NCBI GenBank assembly: GCA_016185425.1
Contig: JACPNQ010000014.1
Location: 1-64,000 of the forward strand
From: Acidobacteriota bacterium
Lineage (GTDB): Bacteria; Acidobacteriota; Terriglobia; Bryobacterales; Bryobacteraceae
Reading direction: 5' to 3'
Length of the DNA stretch: 64,000 nucleotides
Part shown: positions 24,505 to 35,000 of the stretch, piece after piece
Numbering within the stretch: position 1 is the first letter of the stretch
How the letters are laid out: each line of letters opens with the position of its first letter
Program-made: the position numbers and the translations under genes
Notes under the pieces: generated by a model
Database searches by the model: none
What the model was told of the DNA's origin: nothing
The model's input: the letters and a program-made list of their open reading frames with translations, nothing else

Positions 24505-27504
24505 CTAGAAGAGCAGCTTTATGCCGAGTTGGATCTGGCGGGAGCTGCCGAGGTCGCCGCGGGTGGTGCGGGTGGCGGTGATCTGACCGAAGTTTGCAGC
24601 GAGGAGGTTGTTGACGGGCTGGCCGAAGTTCGGGTGGTTGAAGAGATTGAACGCTTCGGCGCGGAACTGGACGGAAACACTCTCGCGGATGCGCGTGTTC
24701 TTCGCAACGGAGAAGTCGATATCCTGGAAGCCCGGGGCGGTGAGGATGTTGCGGCCGGCGTTGCCGAAACCGGTAGCCTGCTGGGTGAAAGCGGCGCGGT
24801 TCACGAAGCCGGATGGGTCAGGATTCGGCGTGTAGAGCGGAACGCCGAGGTTGACGAAGGGCCGGTTAAAGGCGAGGAGGCTGCCCCTGGCGTCCGCGGC
24901 GTTGATGATCGGACTGAAGGGGTTGCCGGATTGGAGATTCACGATGGGGGCGACGGTCCAGCCATCCATCAGACGGCGGGTGAGGCCGTTGGGACCTTTC
25001 GGCAGGGGGAGTTGATAGACACCGCTGAGGACGAAGCGCTGCCGGGCGTCGAAATCGGAGAGGGCGCGCTCGGCGGCGAGGTTGCGGTAGTCCTGCACCT
25101 GCGGATTGGAGCTGCCGACGGAGTTGTTGTCTATGGACTTGGAGAAGGTGTAAGAAGTTTGGAAGGTGAGTCCCTTGGTGAATCGCTTTTCGGCGCTGAG
25201 CCAGAGGCCGTTGTAACTGGAGTTAGATACGGACTGCTGATAGGTGATGCTGGAGAAGCCGGGGATTGGGCGGACGCCGAGGATGCCCTGGTTCAGATCG
25301 CCCAGGATACGCAGATGGCGGCCGGTGCTGCCGACGTAGGTAGCTTGGAAGACAGTTCCGAAGGCTTCGTGCTGGATATTTGTATTGTAAGAGAGGACGC
25401 GGCCGCTCTTGAAGTTCGGGTCGATGGCACCGATGGCGCTTGATCCTCCGGGCGGAACAGCGAAGGGATTGGCGACGTTGATGTTACTCGTGTTATTGAC
25501 CGAGGCGGAGAAGGGCGGATTAGTAGACAGGCCGCCGAGTATGTTCGTGACGGGCTGGTCATAATAAAAACCAGTGCCGCCGCGGATGACGGTTTTGCCT
25601 TTACCGATGGGGTCATAACTGAAACCAATGCGCGGTCCAAAATTCGTGTACTGCTTTTGATAGGGCAGATCGACGCCGTTCGTCCCGATGGGGACGAGCT
25701 TATTCTGCGCGATGTCGTACACGCCGAGGCGATTGTGGATTTCGCGGGGAATGCCGTTGTACTCCCAGCGGACGCCAAGATTCAACGCGAGGCGCTGCGT
25801 AATCTTGAAGTCGTCCTGCACGAAAATTCCGAGGGCGTTGACGCGGTAGCCGGGCGTGACGGCGAGCGCGGTTTCGGTGGCCGAGCTAGGGGTGCCGGCG
25901 AGGAAGGTGGCCATGGAGGCGAAGTTGATGATGCCGCCTGTACCGTAGTTGAAGTTGTTGTTACGGAAGCGGCGGTATTCGGCCCCGATTTTCAGGGAGT
26001 GGCGGCCTTTGATGACGGCGAGCGTGTCGTTGTACTGGAAAGTAGTATCGCCGCGGCCCTGGGGGAAGCCGCTGATGCCGCCGAATTCGGGACCGCCGCC
26101 ACCACCGCCGGCGACGATGATTTGCGGGAAGACGGAGGACGGAGACCTGATGCCGAAATCGTTCGGGTTCAACTTCGTGTCCTGCATGAAGTCGATGCGG
26201 ACGCGGTTGAGCCCGGCGCGAAATTCGTTGGTGACGGTTGGGGCGAGGATCTTGGTGTAGCCGATGGCGAGTAGCATGCGCTTGGCGGGCCTGGTGTCAC
26301 CGAAGCCGGGAAGATTGTTGTTCTGCAGGGTGGGCTCGGTGCGCTCATCGCGATTGGAGATGAAGGTTCCGAAGAGCAGGTCGTTGGGCGTGAAGGAGTG
26401 ATCGAAGCGGCCGGTGAACTGATTCAGCGTGCGGCGGCGGGGCGCGGAGCCCTGGAAGAAGCCGCCGGTGGAGTCATTGGCGCGGGGAATGAGTGGGAGC
26501 AGTTGCTTGATGACCGGGTTAGTGACGGCGGCCCGCTGCACCTCGTTGGGGACAGGAGCATTTAACGTTGCGACTTCCCGGCCCTGGCGGCCTTCATAGC
26601 TGTGGAAGAAGAAAGTCTTATTGCGGATGATAGGTCCGCCGATGGAGTAGCCGAAGATATTGCGTTTGAAGGGAGCGATGGGCTGGTTGGCGCGGTCGAA
26701 GAAGTTTTTGGCGTCGAACCTTTCATTGCGGACGAATTCGAAGGCGCTGCCATGAAAGCCGTTGGTACCGGATTTGGAAACGGCATTGATGATGATGCCG
26801 GCGTTGCGGCCATATTCGGCATTGAAGGAGTTGGTTTGTACCTTGAACTCCTGGATCATGTCGATGTTGGGCTGAAAGGTGATCTGGTTCTGCACCATAT
26901 CACTCAAGTTGATTCCATCGAAAAGATAGTTTGTGGAATCTTCACGGGTGCCGCTGGCGTTGATGCCGGAGATACCGATGCCGCTGGGCGCGGCGAGGAA
27001 CGTACGGTTGCTGGTGCTGGGGACGACCGTGCCTGCGGTGAGGAGCGCCAGATCGAGGAAGAAGCGGCCATTTAGGGGGACTTCGACGATTTTCTTGGTG
27101 TCGACAACGGTGCCGAGGCTGGACGATTCCGTTTGTACGCCGCCTGCGGATGCTTCGACCGTGAGTACGGTGGCCGTGTCACCGACTGTGAGAGAGACAT
27201 CGACACGGCCGCGCTGTGTGACAGCAAGGACGATGTCATTTTGCAGGAAGGTACGGAAGCCGGCGCGCTCTATTTTGAGGGAGTAAGTTCCGGGCCGGAC
27301 GACGGGGAATTCATAGTTACCGGAGTCGTCCGTTTCGGTGGATTGCGCCACCTTGGTTTGTTGGTTAGTCAGCGTAGCCTTGGCTGAGGGAATCGTCGCG
27401 TCTTGTGGATCTCTCACTGTTCCCGTAAGCGCGGCACTCTGCGCCAATGCGGGAATTGACATGGAGAGAAGCGCGAAGGCAATCACGAGCGGTCTGCGTT
27501 GCAT
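24505..27504 (-). CDS. TonB-dependent receptor, Oar-like
   Basis: The start is ATG 27504 with AGGAG seven bases upstream (MQRRPLVIAFALLSMSIPAL, then AQSAAL), a signal peptide cleaved near residue 22. The carboxypeptidase-regulatory domain follows (LTGTVRDPQDATIPSAKATL; FPVVRPGTYSLKIERAGFRT). The plug carries VEVPLNGRFFLDLALLTAG and AEYGRNAGIIINAVSKSGTN, and the barrel closes with IQLGIKLLF. The protein has 999 residues, the usual size. It is the upstream gene of a pair with the receptor at 20980, but the hairpin between them suggests separate transcripts. The substrate is unknown. NGRxFxxLxxLxxG and SGTNxFHGSAxEF are the two motifs that define this acidobacterial group in the window. Confidence 0.88.
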   Translation of the reverse strand: MQRRPLVIAFALLSMSIPALAQSAALTGTVRDPQDATIPSAKATLTNQQTKVAQSTETDDSGNYEFPVVRPGTYSLKIERAGFRTFLQNDIVLAVTQRGRVDVSLTVGDTATVLTVEASAGGVQTESSSLGTVVDTKKIVEVPLNGRFFLDLALLTAGTVVPSTSNRTFLAAPSGIGISGINASGTREDSTNYLFDGINLSDMVQNQITFQPNIDMIQEFKVQTNSFNAEYGRNAGIIINAVSKSGTNGFHGSAFEFVRNERFDAKNFFDRANQPIAPFKRNIFGYSIGGPIIRNKTFFFHSYEGRQGREVATLNAPVPNEVQRAAVTNPVIKQLLPLIPRANDSTGGFFQGSAPRRRTLNQFTGRFDHSFTPNDLLFGTFISNRDERTEPTLQNNNLPGFGDTRPAKRMLLAIGYTKILAPTVTNEFRAGLNRVRIDFMQDTKLNPNDFGIRSPSSVFPQIIVAGGGGGGPEFGGISGFPQGRGDTTFQYNDTLAVIKGRHSLKIGAEYRRFRNNNFNYGTGGIINFASMATFLAGTPSSATETALAVTPGYRVNALGIFVQDDFKITQRLALNLGVRWEYNGIPREIHNRLGVYDIAQNKLVPIGTNGVDLPYQKQYTNFGPRIGFSYDPIGKGKTVIRGGTGFYYDQPVTNILGGLSTNPPFSASVNNTSNINVANPFAVPPGGSSAIGAIDPNFKSGRVLSYNTNIQHEAFGTVFQATYVGSTGRHLRILGDLNQGILGVRPIPGFSSITYQQSVSNSSYNGLWLSAEKRFTKGLTFQTSYTFSKSIDNNSVGSSNPQVQDYRNLAAERALSDFDARQRFVLSGVYQLPLPKGPNGLTRRLMDGWTVAPIVNLQSGNPFSPIINAADARGSLLAFNRPFVNLGVPLYTPNPDPSGFVNRAAFTQQATGFGNAGRNILTAPGFQDIDFSVAKNTRIRESVSVQFRAEAFNLFNHPNFGQPVNNLLAANFGQITATRTTRGDLGSSRQIQLGIKLLF

Positions 27505-27557
27505 ATTGCACTCCTGAGCGAGAATTGATCCGAATGTAGCACGCAAAGGGGGGGGGA

Positions 27558-27599
27558 ATTGTAACAAATAAAGAGCCCCGGCTGAGTGGCCGGGGCTCT
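27558..27599 (-). terminator. Rho-independent terminator of the glutamine synthetase gene at 27625
   Basis: AGAGCCCCGGC and GCCGGGGCTCT (27572-27599) form an 11-bp perfect stem with a six-base loop. On the minus strand it is followed by TTTATTTGTTAC, and it lies 25 bases beyond the glnA stop. Confidence 0.8.
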
Positions 27600-27624
27600 A
27601 TGGCGGACAGTGTTAGGGAACAGT

Positions 27625-29052
27625 TTAGAACTGGTTCCAGAGGTATTGGTTGTAGACCTCGTGGTGGAACTGGACTTCGGCGGGCTTGACGACTGTGCCG
27701 AGGAGGCGGGAGCAGCGGTCGGCCGACGCCTGCTTGAGATCGGCGTAGCGGCCCTTGACGTCGTCACCAAGCAGCTTGCCGGTCCATTCGGCGTTCCTGA
27801 AGTTTGTCAAGGCGTCGTAGATGTTATCCGGCAGGTAGCGTTCGGCCTGGCGGAGATTCTTCACCTTGCTGATGTCGCCCTCAAGACCGGTCTTGAACAC
27901 CGTGTAGAGCACGAGGTAGGGGTTCGCGTCCGGGCTCACCGAGCGGACTTCCACGCGGGAGCTCTTTTCGTTGCCGATCGGGATACGGATCATCGAGCCG
28001 CGATCGACCGGCGAAGCCTTGATCTGGTTCGGTGCTTCAAAGTGTGGATCAAGCCGGCGGAAGGCATTGACCGAGGCATTGAGGAGCAGGCAGATGTCGT
28101 TGCCGTGCGTGAGGATCTTATCGACGAAGCTCCAGGCGAGCTTCGAGATCTTTTCGTCGCCCTTCGGATCCCAGAAGAGGTTTTTGCCCTTCTGTGAGAT
28201 GGACACGTTGGTGTGCATGCCGCTGCCATTTACGCCGACGACAGGCTTCGGGAGGAAGCTGGCGGTGAGGCCCATCTTGGTGGCGACCTGCCGGCAGATT
28301 AATTTATAGAGCTGGATCTGGTCCGCCGCGGAGACGACATCGCCGTAGCTGTAGTTGATTTCAAACTGCGACGGCGCGACTTCGGGATGGTCCTTCTCGT
28401 TCTCGAAACCCATGGCGCGCTGCACTTCGGCCACCGAGTCGATGAACGTGCGCAGCGGATCACTCGGCAACGAGTGGTAGTAGCCGCCGGTGTTGACGTA
28501 CTCAAACTTGCCGGTATCGTGGAATTTCCGCTCGGCGTCGGTTCCATTGAAGAGGAAGCCTTCAATCTCGTTAGCAGCGTTGAGGGTATAGCTTTTGCTC
28601 TCGTACATCGACGCGGCATAGCCCTTCAGGACGCCGCGAATGTCGCCGTTATAGGGGCTGCCGTCTTTGTCGATGACTTCGCAGAAAGCCAGAACTTTGC
28701 CTGAACCGAACATGTCCGAGGGGGCATGATAGAAGGCGCCCCAGTCGATGCCAAGCCGTAGGTCGCTCTCGCGCTGAGGGGTAAAACCGCGGATGGACGA
28801 GCCGTCAAACGTCAGGTTGTCCCAGCTCTTCAGCAGGAACTTCTTGTCGTAGTCGAGCATGTGCAGGCGGCCTTCGAGGTCACTGAAGAGGACGGTGATG
28901 GCCTTGATGCCCTTTTCGTCGGTGAGATACTTCAGCCTGTCTTCCCGAACTTGATCCGCAGGAACACGCTCTTTCCGCTGCTGCTTAATTGCCAGGTTCT
29001 TCTCTTCCAGCTCTGCATAAGAGAGCTCCAAAAACTCGCGCAAGTTGCTCAA
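27625..29052 (-). CDS. glnA: Glutamine synthetase, type I-like (divergent)
   Basis: TTG at 29052 is the likely start: GAGGAG lies six bases before it and the sequence then reads LSNLREFLELSYAELEEKNL. No better in-frame ATG exists. The beta-grasp domain (ITVLFSDLEGRLHMLDYDKK; FDGSSIRGFTPQRESDLRLG) and the catalytic domain (SYGDVVSAADQIQLYKLICR; GVNGSGMHTNVSISQKGKNL; RVEVRSVSPDANPYLVLYTV) are complete at 475 residues. It makes glutamine from glutamate and ammonia in the cytosol. The adenylylation-loop region reads YLPDNIYDALTNFRNAEW, unlike the DLPPEE context of regulated enzymes, so adenylylation control is doubtful. A second, different glutamine synthetase lies at 30577. Confidence 0.88.
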   Translation of the reverse strand: MSNLREFLELSYAELEEKNLAIKQQRKERVPADQVREDRLKYLTDEKGIKAITVLFSDLEGRLHMLDYDKKFLLKSWDNLTFDGSSIRGFTPQRESDLRLGIDWGAFYHAPSDMFGSGKVLAFCEVIDKDGSPYNGDIRGVLKGYAASMYESKSYTLNAANEIEGFLFNGTDAERKFHDTGKFEYVNTGGYYHSLPSDPLRTFIDSVAEVQRAMGFENEKDHPEVAPSQFEINYSYGDVVSAADQIQLYKLICRQVATKMGLTASFLPKPVVGVNGSGMHTNVSISQKGKNLFWDPKGDEKISKLAWSFVDKILTHGNDICLLLNASVNAFRRLDPHFEAPNQIKASPVDRGSMIRIPIGNEKSSRVEVRSVSPDANPYLVLYTVFKTGLEGDISKVKNLRQAERYLPDNIYDALTNFRNAEWTGKLLGDDVKGRYADLKQASADRCSRLLGTVVKPAEVQFHHEVYNQYLWNQF

Positions 29053-29107
29053 TTCAATCTCCTCAAGACACGGGGTGGGGAACGGCGGAAATCGCCGCCA
29101 CTGTTCG

Positions 29108-29113
29108 ATTATA
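29108..29113 (-). promoter_or_regulatory. TATAAT -10 box upstream of glnA
   Basis: A perfect TATAAT lies on the minus strand 56 bases before the proposed glnA start. No good -35 is seen at 16-18 bases. Confidence 0.35.
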
Positions 29114-29181
29114 GGCGTGTGCGTGTGATTTGCGGGCTTCCAACGGGGCACTTTTTCAAACGAATATATTTATGGACCCTA

Positions 29182-30522
29182 TTAGGATTCGTTGGTTGTG
29201 GCGGAGACCGCACCCTCGGCGAGGCGGATTTGGAGCCGCGTTCCCGGGGGCGCGGCGGCGGGTGAACGGAGGACCGAACCGCTGGGGAGGGTGACGACGG
29301 CAAAGCCTCGATCCAGTATTTGCAAGGGGTTAAGGGCGCGGAGGCGGGTGATTTGGATTTCGTGACGGGCGCGGGACTGCGTGAGCCGGCTGCGGATGGC
29401 GGCTTGGAGGCGGGCACCGGCAGTTTGCGCCTGATGGCGGGCGGATTGCAAACGGAGGCGGAGGTCGAGACGGCGGAGGCGGCGGTCGAGTTGCTCCCAG
29501 ACGGCGCGGGAATCGACGAGTTCCCGGGTGATCGCTGAGCGGAGGGATTGCGACGCATCGTCGAGGCGCTGGCCGGCGCGGAACAGGCGGCGTTCGACGA
29601 TCATCTGGACGCGCTGGGTGCCGAGTTCGCCGAGCTGGCGCGCGGCGCGGGAGATGCGGAGGTGGATGGCCTGTGCGATGCGGGACTGTGCGGCGGAAAC
29701 CAGGTTGAAGATGGTTTCGCGCGATTCGGTGACAATTTCGGCGGCCGCGGAGGGAGTGGGGGCGCGGCGGTCGGCGACGAAATCGGCGATGGTGAAATCG
29801 GTTTCGTGGCCGATGGCGGAGATGACGGGGACACTGCTGCGGGCGATGGCGCGGGCGACGGATTCTTCGTTGAAGGTCCAGAGGTCTTCGAGGGAGCCGC
29901 CTCCGCGGGCGAGTATGATGACATCGGCCCAGGGGTTTGCGGAGAAGTACTCGAGACCGGCGATGACCTGTTCGGCAGCGCCGGGACCCTGGACCTGGGC
30001 GGGGAAAAGGCGAAGATGGAGGCCGGGGAAGCGGCGTTCGACAACGTGCAGGATGTCCCGAATGACGGCGCCGGTGGGGCTGGTGACGATAGCTATGCGG
30101 CGGGGAAGACGCGGGAGGGGGCGTTTGCGGGCTTCGTCGAAGAGGCCTTCGGCGGATAATTTCTTTTTCAGTTTTTCGAAAGCAGCCTGGAGGGCGCCGG
30201 CACCGACTGGTTCGATAGCGTCGACGATGAGCTGATATTCGCCGCGGGGTTCGTAAACTTCGATGCGGCCGTGGACTAGGACCTCGTCGCCGTCGCGGGG
30301 CTTGAACTTGACGAAGCGGAACGATCCTTTCCAGCAAGCGGCGCGGAGTGTGGCGCGTTCGTCCTTGAGGGTGAAATAGGCGTGGCCGGAGGCGGCGAGC
30401 TTGAATCCGGAGACTTCGCCGCGGACCCAGATGCCGGAATAGGCGCCGGTAAGAAGCTCGCCGATCTCGGATGTGAGATCGCCGACGGTGTATTCGCGAC
30501 GGGCGACGAGAATCGGGTCCAT
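29182..30522 (-). CDS. xseA: Exodeoxyribonuclease VII large subunit
   Basis: The 446-residue protein has the N-terminal OB-fold ([40 protein letters not shown]) and the nuclease core ([70 protein letters not shown]), followed by a long Arg-rich coiled coil and the C-terminal [14 protein letters not shown] motif. It degrades single-stranded DNA to oligonucleotides together with XseB, whose gene is not in the window. The start ATG 30522 is 54 bases from the divergent second glutamine synthetase, so both share one promoter region. Length and motifs match the family. Confidence 0.93.
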   Translation of the reverse strand: MDPILVARREYTVGDLTSEIGELLTGAYSGIWVRGEVSGFKLAASGHAYFTLKDERATLRAACWKGSFRFVKFKPRDGDEVLVHGRIEVYEPRGEYQLIVDAIEPVGAGALQAAFEKLKKKLSAEGLFDEARKRPLPRLPRRIAIVTSPTGAVIRDILHVVERRFPGLHLRLFPAQVQGPGAAEQVIAGLEYFSANPWADVIILARGGGSLEDLWTFNEESVARAIARSSVPVISAIGHETDFTIADFVADRRAPTPSAAAEIVTESRETIFNLVSAAQSRIAQAIHLRISRAARQLGELGTQRVQMIVERRLFRAGQRLDDASQSLRSAITRELVDSRAVWEQLDRRLRRLDLRLRLQSARHQAQTAGARLQAAIRSRLTQSRARHEIQITRLRALNPLQILDRGFAVVTLPSGSVLRSPAAAPPGTRLQIRLAEGAVSATTNES

Positions 30523-30576
30523 TGTGATTTGCTAGTCTGGACGAGTTATCATCCCATTCTTCCACGTGGAGGTTCA

Positions 30577-31986
30577 ATGAGTCCGAAGGATGTTTTGGCG
30601 TTTGCGAAGGCCGAGGGGGCGCGGCAGGTGGATATCCGTTTCACGGACATTCCGGGATTGCAGCATCACATCACCTATCCGATCTCGCAGTTGACGGAGG
30701 ACTCGTTTGAAGAGGGGTTTGGAATTGACGGGTCCTCGATTCGCGGATGGGCGGCGATCAATGAGAGCGACATGCTGATCATTCCGGATCCGCCGACGGC
30801 GATTATGGATCCGTTTTTCGAAGTGCCGACGATCATTATGTTAGGCACGATCCAGGATCCAATTACGAAGCAGCGGTACGATCGGGACCCGCGTAACATC
30901 GCGCGGAAGGCGGAGGCTTATCTTACTAACTCCGGGCTGGCGGATACTTGTTACTTCGGGCCGGAGGCGGAGTTTTTTGTATTCGATAATGTCCGGTTTG
31001 AATCCAACCGGCATTCGGCCTTCTACGAGATCGACGCGGAAGAGGGACAGTGGAACAGCGGGCGGAAGGAAAACAACCTGGGCTACCGGCCGCGTTACCG
31101 CGAGGGGTATTTCCCGGTGCCGCCGACGGATCATTACCAGGATCTGCGGGCGGAAATGGTGGAGGTAATGGAAAAGGCCGGTCTGGTGATCGAGTGCCAT
31201 CACCACGAAGTAGCGACGGGCGGGCAGTGCGAGATCGACCAGAGATTTGACACGCTCGTGCGAGCCGCGGATAACATGATGACTTATAAGTACATCGCGC
31301 GGAACGTGGCCTACCAATACGGTAAATCGGTTACTTTCATGCCGAAGCCGTTGTATGGGGATGCGGGAAGCGGGATGCATTGTCATCAATCGCTGTGGAA
31401 GGACGGGCAGCCGTTGTTTGCCGGGGATGGGTATGCGGGACTAAGCCAGATGGCGTTGTGGTATCTGGGCGGCCTATTGAAACATGCCCGGGCACTGTCG
31501 GCAATTATCGCGCCCACGACGAATAGCTATAAGCGGTTGGTGCCTGGTTATGAGGCGCCTGTGAATCTGGCGTATAGCCGGAGGAACCGTTCGGCGGCGT
31601 GCCGGATTCCGATGTACTCCTCGAGCGCGGCGGCGAAGCGTGTCGAGTTCCGTCCGCCGGACCCGAGCTGCAATCCGTACCTGGCGTTTGCGGCGATGCT
31701 GATGGCGGGGCTGGACGGGGTGTTGAATAAGATCGATCCGGGCGAGCCGCTCGATAAAGATATTTATGATTTATCGCCGGAGGAACTGAAGCGGGTGCCG
31801 TCGATGCCGGCGTCGCTGGAAGAGGCGCTGTATTGTTTGGAAGAGGATCACCACTTTCTGCTGAAGGGCGATGTGTTTACAGAGGAGTTGATTGAGACCT
31901 ATATCGCCTATAAGGGGAAGCACGAAGCGGACGCTGTGAGGCTGCGGCCGCATCCGTTTGAGTTTTCGTTGTATTACGACATTTAG
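30577..31986 (+). CDS. glnA: Glutamine synthetase, type I (adenylylation-type)
   Basis: GGAGG lies four bases before ATG 30577. The 469-residue product equals the E. coli GlnA length. Motifs: beta-grasp [20 protein letters not shown] and [20 protein letters not shown]; metal/glutamate sites [44 protein letters not shown] site [12 protein letters not shown] and [20 protein letters not shown]. The adenylylation Tyr is at residue 397 ([20 protein letters not shown]), the same number as in the E. coli enzyme, so GlnE/GlnB control is likely. This is the probable housekeeping copy, with the divergent form at 27625 as a second isozyme. A macroglobulin gene follows after 68 bases. Confidence 0.93.
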   Translation: MSPKDVLAFAKAEGARQVDIRFTDIPGLQHHITYPISQLTEDSFEEGFGIDGSSIRGWAAINESDMLIIPDPPTAIMDPFFEVPTIIMLGTIQDPITKQRYDRDPRNIARKAEAYLTNSGLADTCYFGPEAEFFVFDNVRFESNRHSAFYEIDAEEGQWNSGRKENNLGYRPRYREGYFPVPPTDHYQDLRAEMVEVMEKAGLVIECHHHEVATGGQCEIDQRFDTLVRAADNMMTYKYIARNVAYQYGKSVTFMPKPLYGDAGSGMHCHQSLWKDGQPLFAGDGYAGLSQMALWYLGGLLKHARALSAIIAPTTNSYKRLVPGYEAPVNLAYSRRNRSAACRIPMYSSSAAAKRVEFRPPDPSCNPYLAFAAMLMAGLDGVLNKIDPGEPLDKDIYDLSPEELKRVPSMPASLEEALYCLEEDHHFLLKGDVFTEELIETYIAYKGKHEADAVRLRPHPFEFSLYYDI

Positions 31987-32054
31987 AGATTGCTGAAACC
32001 GGATTCCCTTTCTGTGCGTCTGGACTGCACAACGGGTAGTAACAGGGAGGGGTT

Positions 32055-35000
32055 ATGCGGCTTGCAGCGTCTGCAGGGGTGCTTCTATTTGCGCTTGCTT
32101 TCCCGGGGTGTGGGACGGCAGCCGTTTATATTGATGAGGCCAAAGTCCGGGCCGAGTTAAGAGACGGGAAGACGGTGATCGTGCTTCCTGCGGAGAATAG
32201 TGGCAGCCGGGCAGTCGGGGCGAGTGTGTTTGCCGAATGGCTGAGCCCGAAAGACTCCACTTTGGGCGAGGCGAGGGTTGCGGTGCGGATTGAACGTGGG
32301 CGGTCGGAGATCATTGTTCCGCTGGCGTTGCGGTTTCCATCGATCTGGACGAGACTGCGATACACGGTGGATCCGGAGCGGGCGGACGCAGGGATATTCG
32401 GGCGTATTCAGTCGACGCTCCCGCTGGCGCGAATTGCGGAGCACGTCTTTACGGTGCGGACGGATTTGGCGGGCAGACCGCGGCCGGGAGCGCCGGTGAC
32501 CGTGTATGCCCGGGCGGAGCATCCGGTGACTAAGAAGGCGGTAAAAGCTGTGGCGTGGAATGCAGTATTGGCAGTTGGAAAGAAGAGCATCAAGCCAAAC
32601 GATGTGACGGCGTTGGACGCTGAATTCTCCGCGTTTACGTTTGCCGTTCCAGAGGATGCGGAATCGTTGGAGGTATTGGTTACGGGAAGTAGTGGCGACT
32701 TCGCGCAGGATGCCCGGGTGGAAGTGCAAATAGAAGAGAAGCCGGCGGTGAAGGTGCAGACCGATAAGCCGATCTACCAACCAGGGCAGACGATCCATTT
32801 CCGTGCGCTGGTGCACGATGCGCGAGGCAAAGCCGCGGCGGGCGCGAAGGTTGCATTGCACATCGACGATCCGGAAAACGAACGCGCGCTCACAAGGGAA
32901 TTGACTGCATCGCGGTTTGGCGTGGTGCAGGCTGATTACGCGCTTCCGGAGCGGGCGGTGCCGGGGGTGTACCGGATGCGAGTGCGGATGGATGACGACG
33001 AGATCGGCCATCACGCGGTACAGGTGAAGCGGTACGAACTGCCGGCGTTTCGTGTGTTGGCGAAGAGCGAAAAATCCGCGTATTTGGCTGGTGAAAAGGC
33101 GTATGCGGTTGTATCGGGCGAGTATCTATTTGGCAAGCCTGTGCCGCGTGGCGCCGTAAAGATTGTGCGGACCGAGAATCCGCACTGGAACCGGGAGACG
33201 AGGAAGTACGAGTCAAACGAGAAGACGGTTGCGGAGGGAGTGGCGGGAGAAGACGGGAAGTTTCGGGCGGAAGTCCCCGCGCCAATTGATCCGGAACGAG
33301 AGGGGCGTTACGAGGACTTGCATTTCGCGGCATACGTGAAAGACCCGTCATCCGGCCGTTCCGAGCAAAGGCGGTTCGATGTGCGGATCTCGAAGGAGCC
33401 GGTGCATGTCTATCTGCATCCGGGACTGGGAGGCGGATCGCTTCCATTTGCGGCATATGTCTCGACATACCGGGCGGACGGAAGTCCCGTTCCGGCGAGC
33501 GTGGAAATTGTTTCGGACGGGAAGACAGAGCAAGTCCAGACGAATCGTTATGGGGTTGGGAAAGTGTACCTGCGGCCAAGGGAGAGCGGGGAGCTCAAGC
33601 TGCGGGCAGTAACCGCCGAGGGCGGCGCCGGTACGTTGACTGAACCATGGCTGGCGTACCAGGGCCGCGCATGGCGAATGACGGCGCAGCGGACGATTCA
33701 CCGAGTTGGGGAGGCTGTGACACTCCGGCTAACGGCCCCCGCGTCCGCCGCCGAGGGCGAAACGGTGATGGTTCATGCCATTGCGGGAGGGCGGCGTGTG
33801 GCGAGCCGCGTGGTCCAGATGCGTGGGCGGACGGGAGAGGTAGTGTTTCCGAATCAGCGCGAATTCCGACGCGTCGTGACGTTCCTGGCGGCGGGAGCGA
33901 GTGAACTGGGTTCGTGCAACACCATATTTCCGGATGGAAGCGATCTGGCAATGGAGGTTAAGACCGATAAGACCGTGTACCGGCCAGGGGAGAAGGCGAC
34001 GGTGCAGTTGAAGGTTTTGAACGCCGATGGCAGCGGAGAGGAGGCGGCGCTGGGATTGGCGATAGTGGATCGGAGCGTGATGGAACGGGCGCGAACGGAT
34101 TCCGAATTCGGTCAGCGGCCCTGGTTCGGATGCGCCTTTTGTGCCGATCAGGGGGAGTTTGAGATGGGCGGCGTGCGGGTGAACGATCTATTTCACCTAA
34201 AGAGTTGGACGGCGGAGTTGGACCTGGTTGCCGAGGCGCTGGTAGCGGGCGGAATGGGAGGATTGGCGCAGAATTCTAGTGAGGATTGGGATACGCCCCC
34301 ACAGTTTGCCAGCATCCTAACGCATGAGAAGGCGGCGAGGGAGATGGTCGAACGGTATTATGCCGTGACGATTGAATTTCCCAGGGATATCGCGACATTC
34401 TATGCGGCGATTGGGAGGGTTGGCTGGGATTTCCGGGATCCGTGGGGCACTGCCTACAAACCTGCGTTCAGCGTGGACGGAACGAATTATGTGATTACGA
34501 TTGGCAGTGCCGGGCCGGATAAGCGACATGGCACAGCGGATGACTTCGTTGCGTTTACACTGCAAAAACAGTATTTTTTGCCGCTGCGCGCGATGATTCA
34601 TGCAGCGTTGATGAAGGGTGGGGACTATCCGGCGACGGCGGAGGGCTTCGCGGAGGAGTTGAAGGAGAGCGGGTTATTGTTCGCTTTGTTGCGAGACCCT
34701 TGGGGTACACCGTACCGGGCAGGGGTTTCGACGCGCGGGATTATGCGATCGATAGAGATGCGGAGTGCCGGGCCCGACGGGGCATTCGGCACATCCGATG
34801 ACGTTGTTGTCGAGACGTTTCACGGAACGTACTTCGAGAAGGAAAGAACGCGGATAGAAGCCGCGGTGCGGTCCGCAGTGCAGCCGCCTCAGACGCTGGA
34901 GGCGTTTGAGGCCGTGCTGCGGAGCGCGGGCATTTCAGTTGAGTCTTATCGAGACGCGTGGGGGAATCGCTACCGCGCGGCGAGTACGATTCGCAGCGAA

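Noticed and set aside
29330-30577. Minus-strand frame of 415 codons overlapping xseA
   Set aside because: Arg/Pro/His-rich shadow frame of xseA with no domain.
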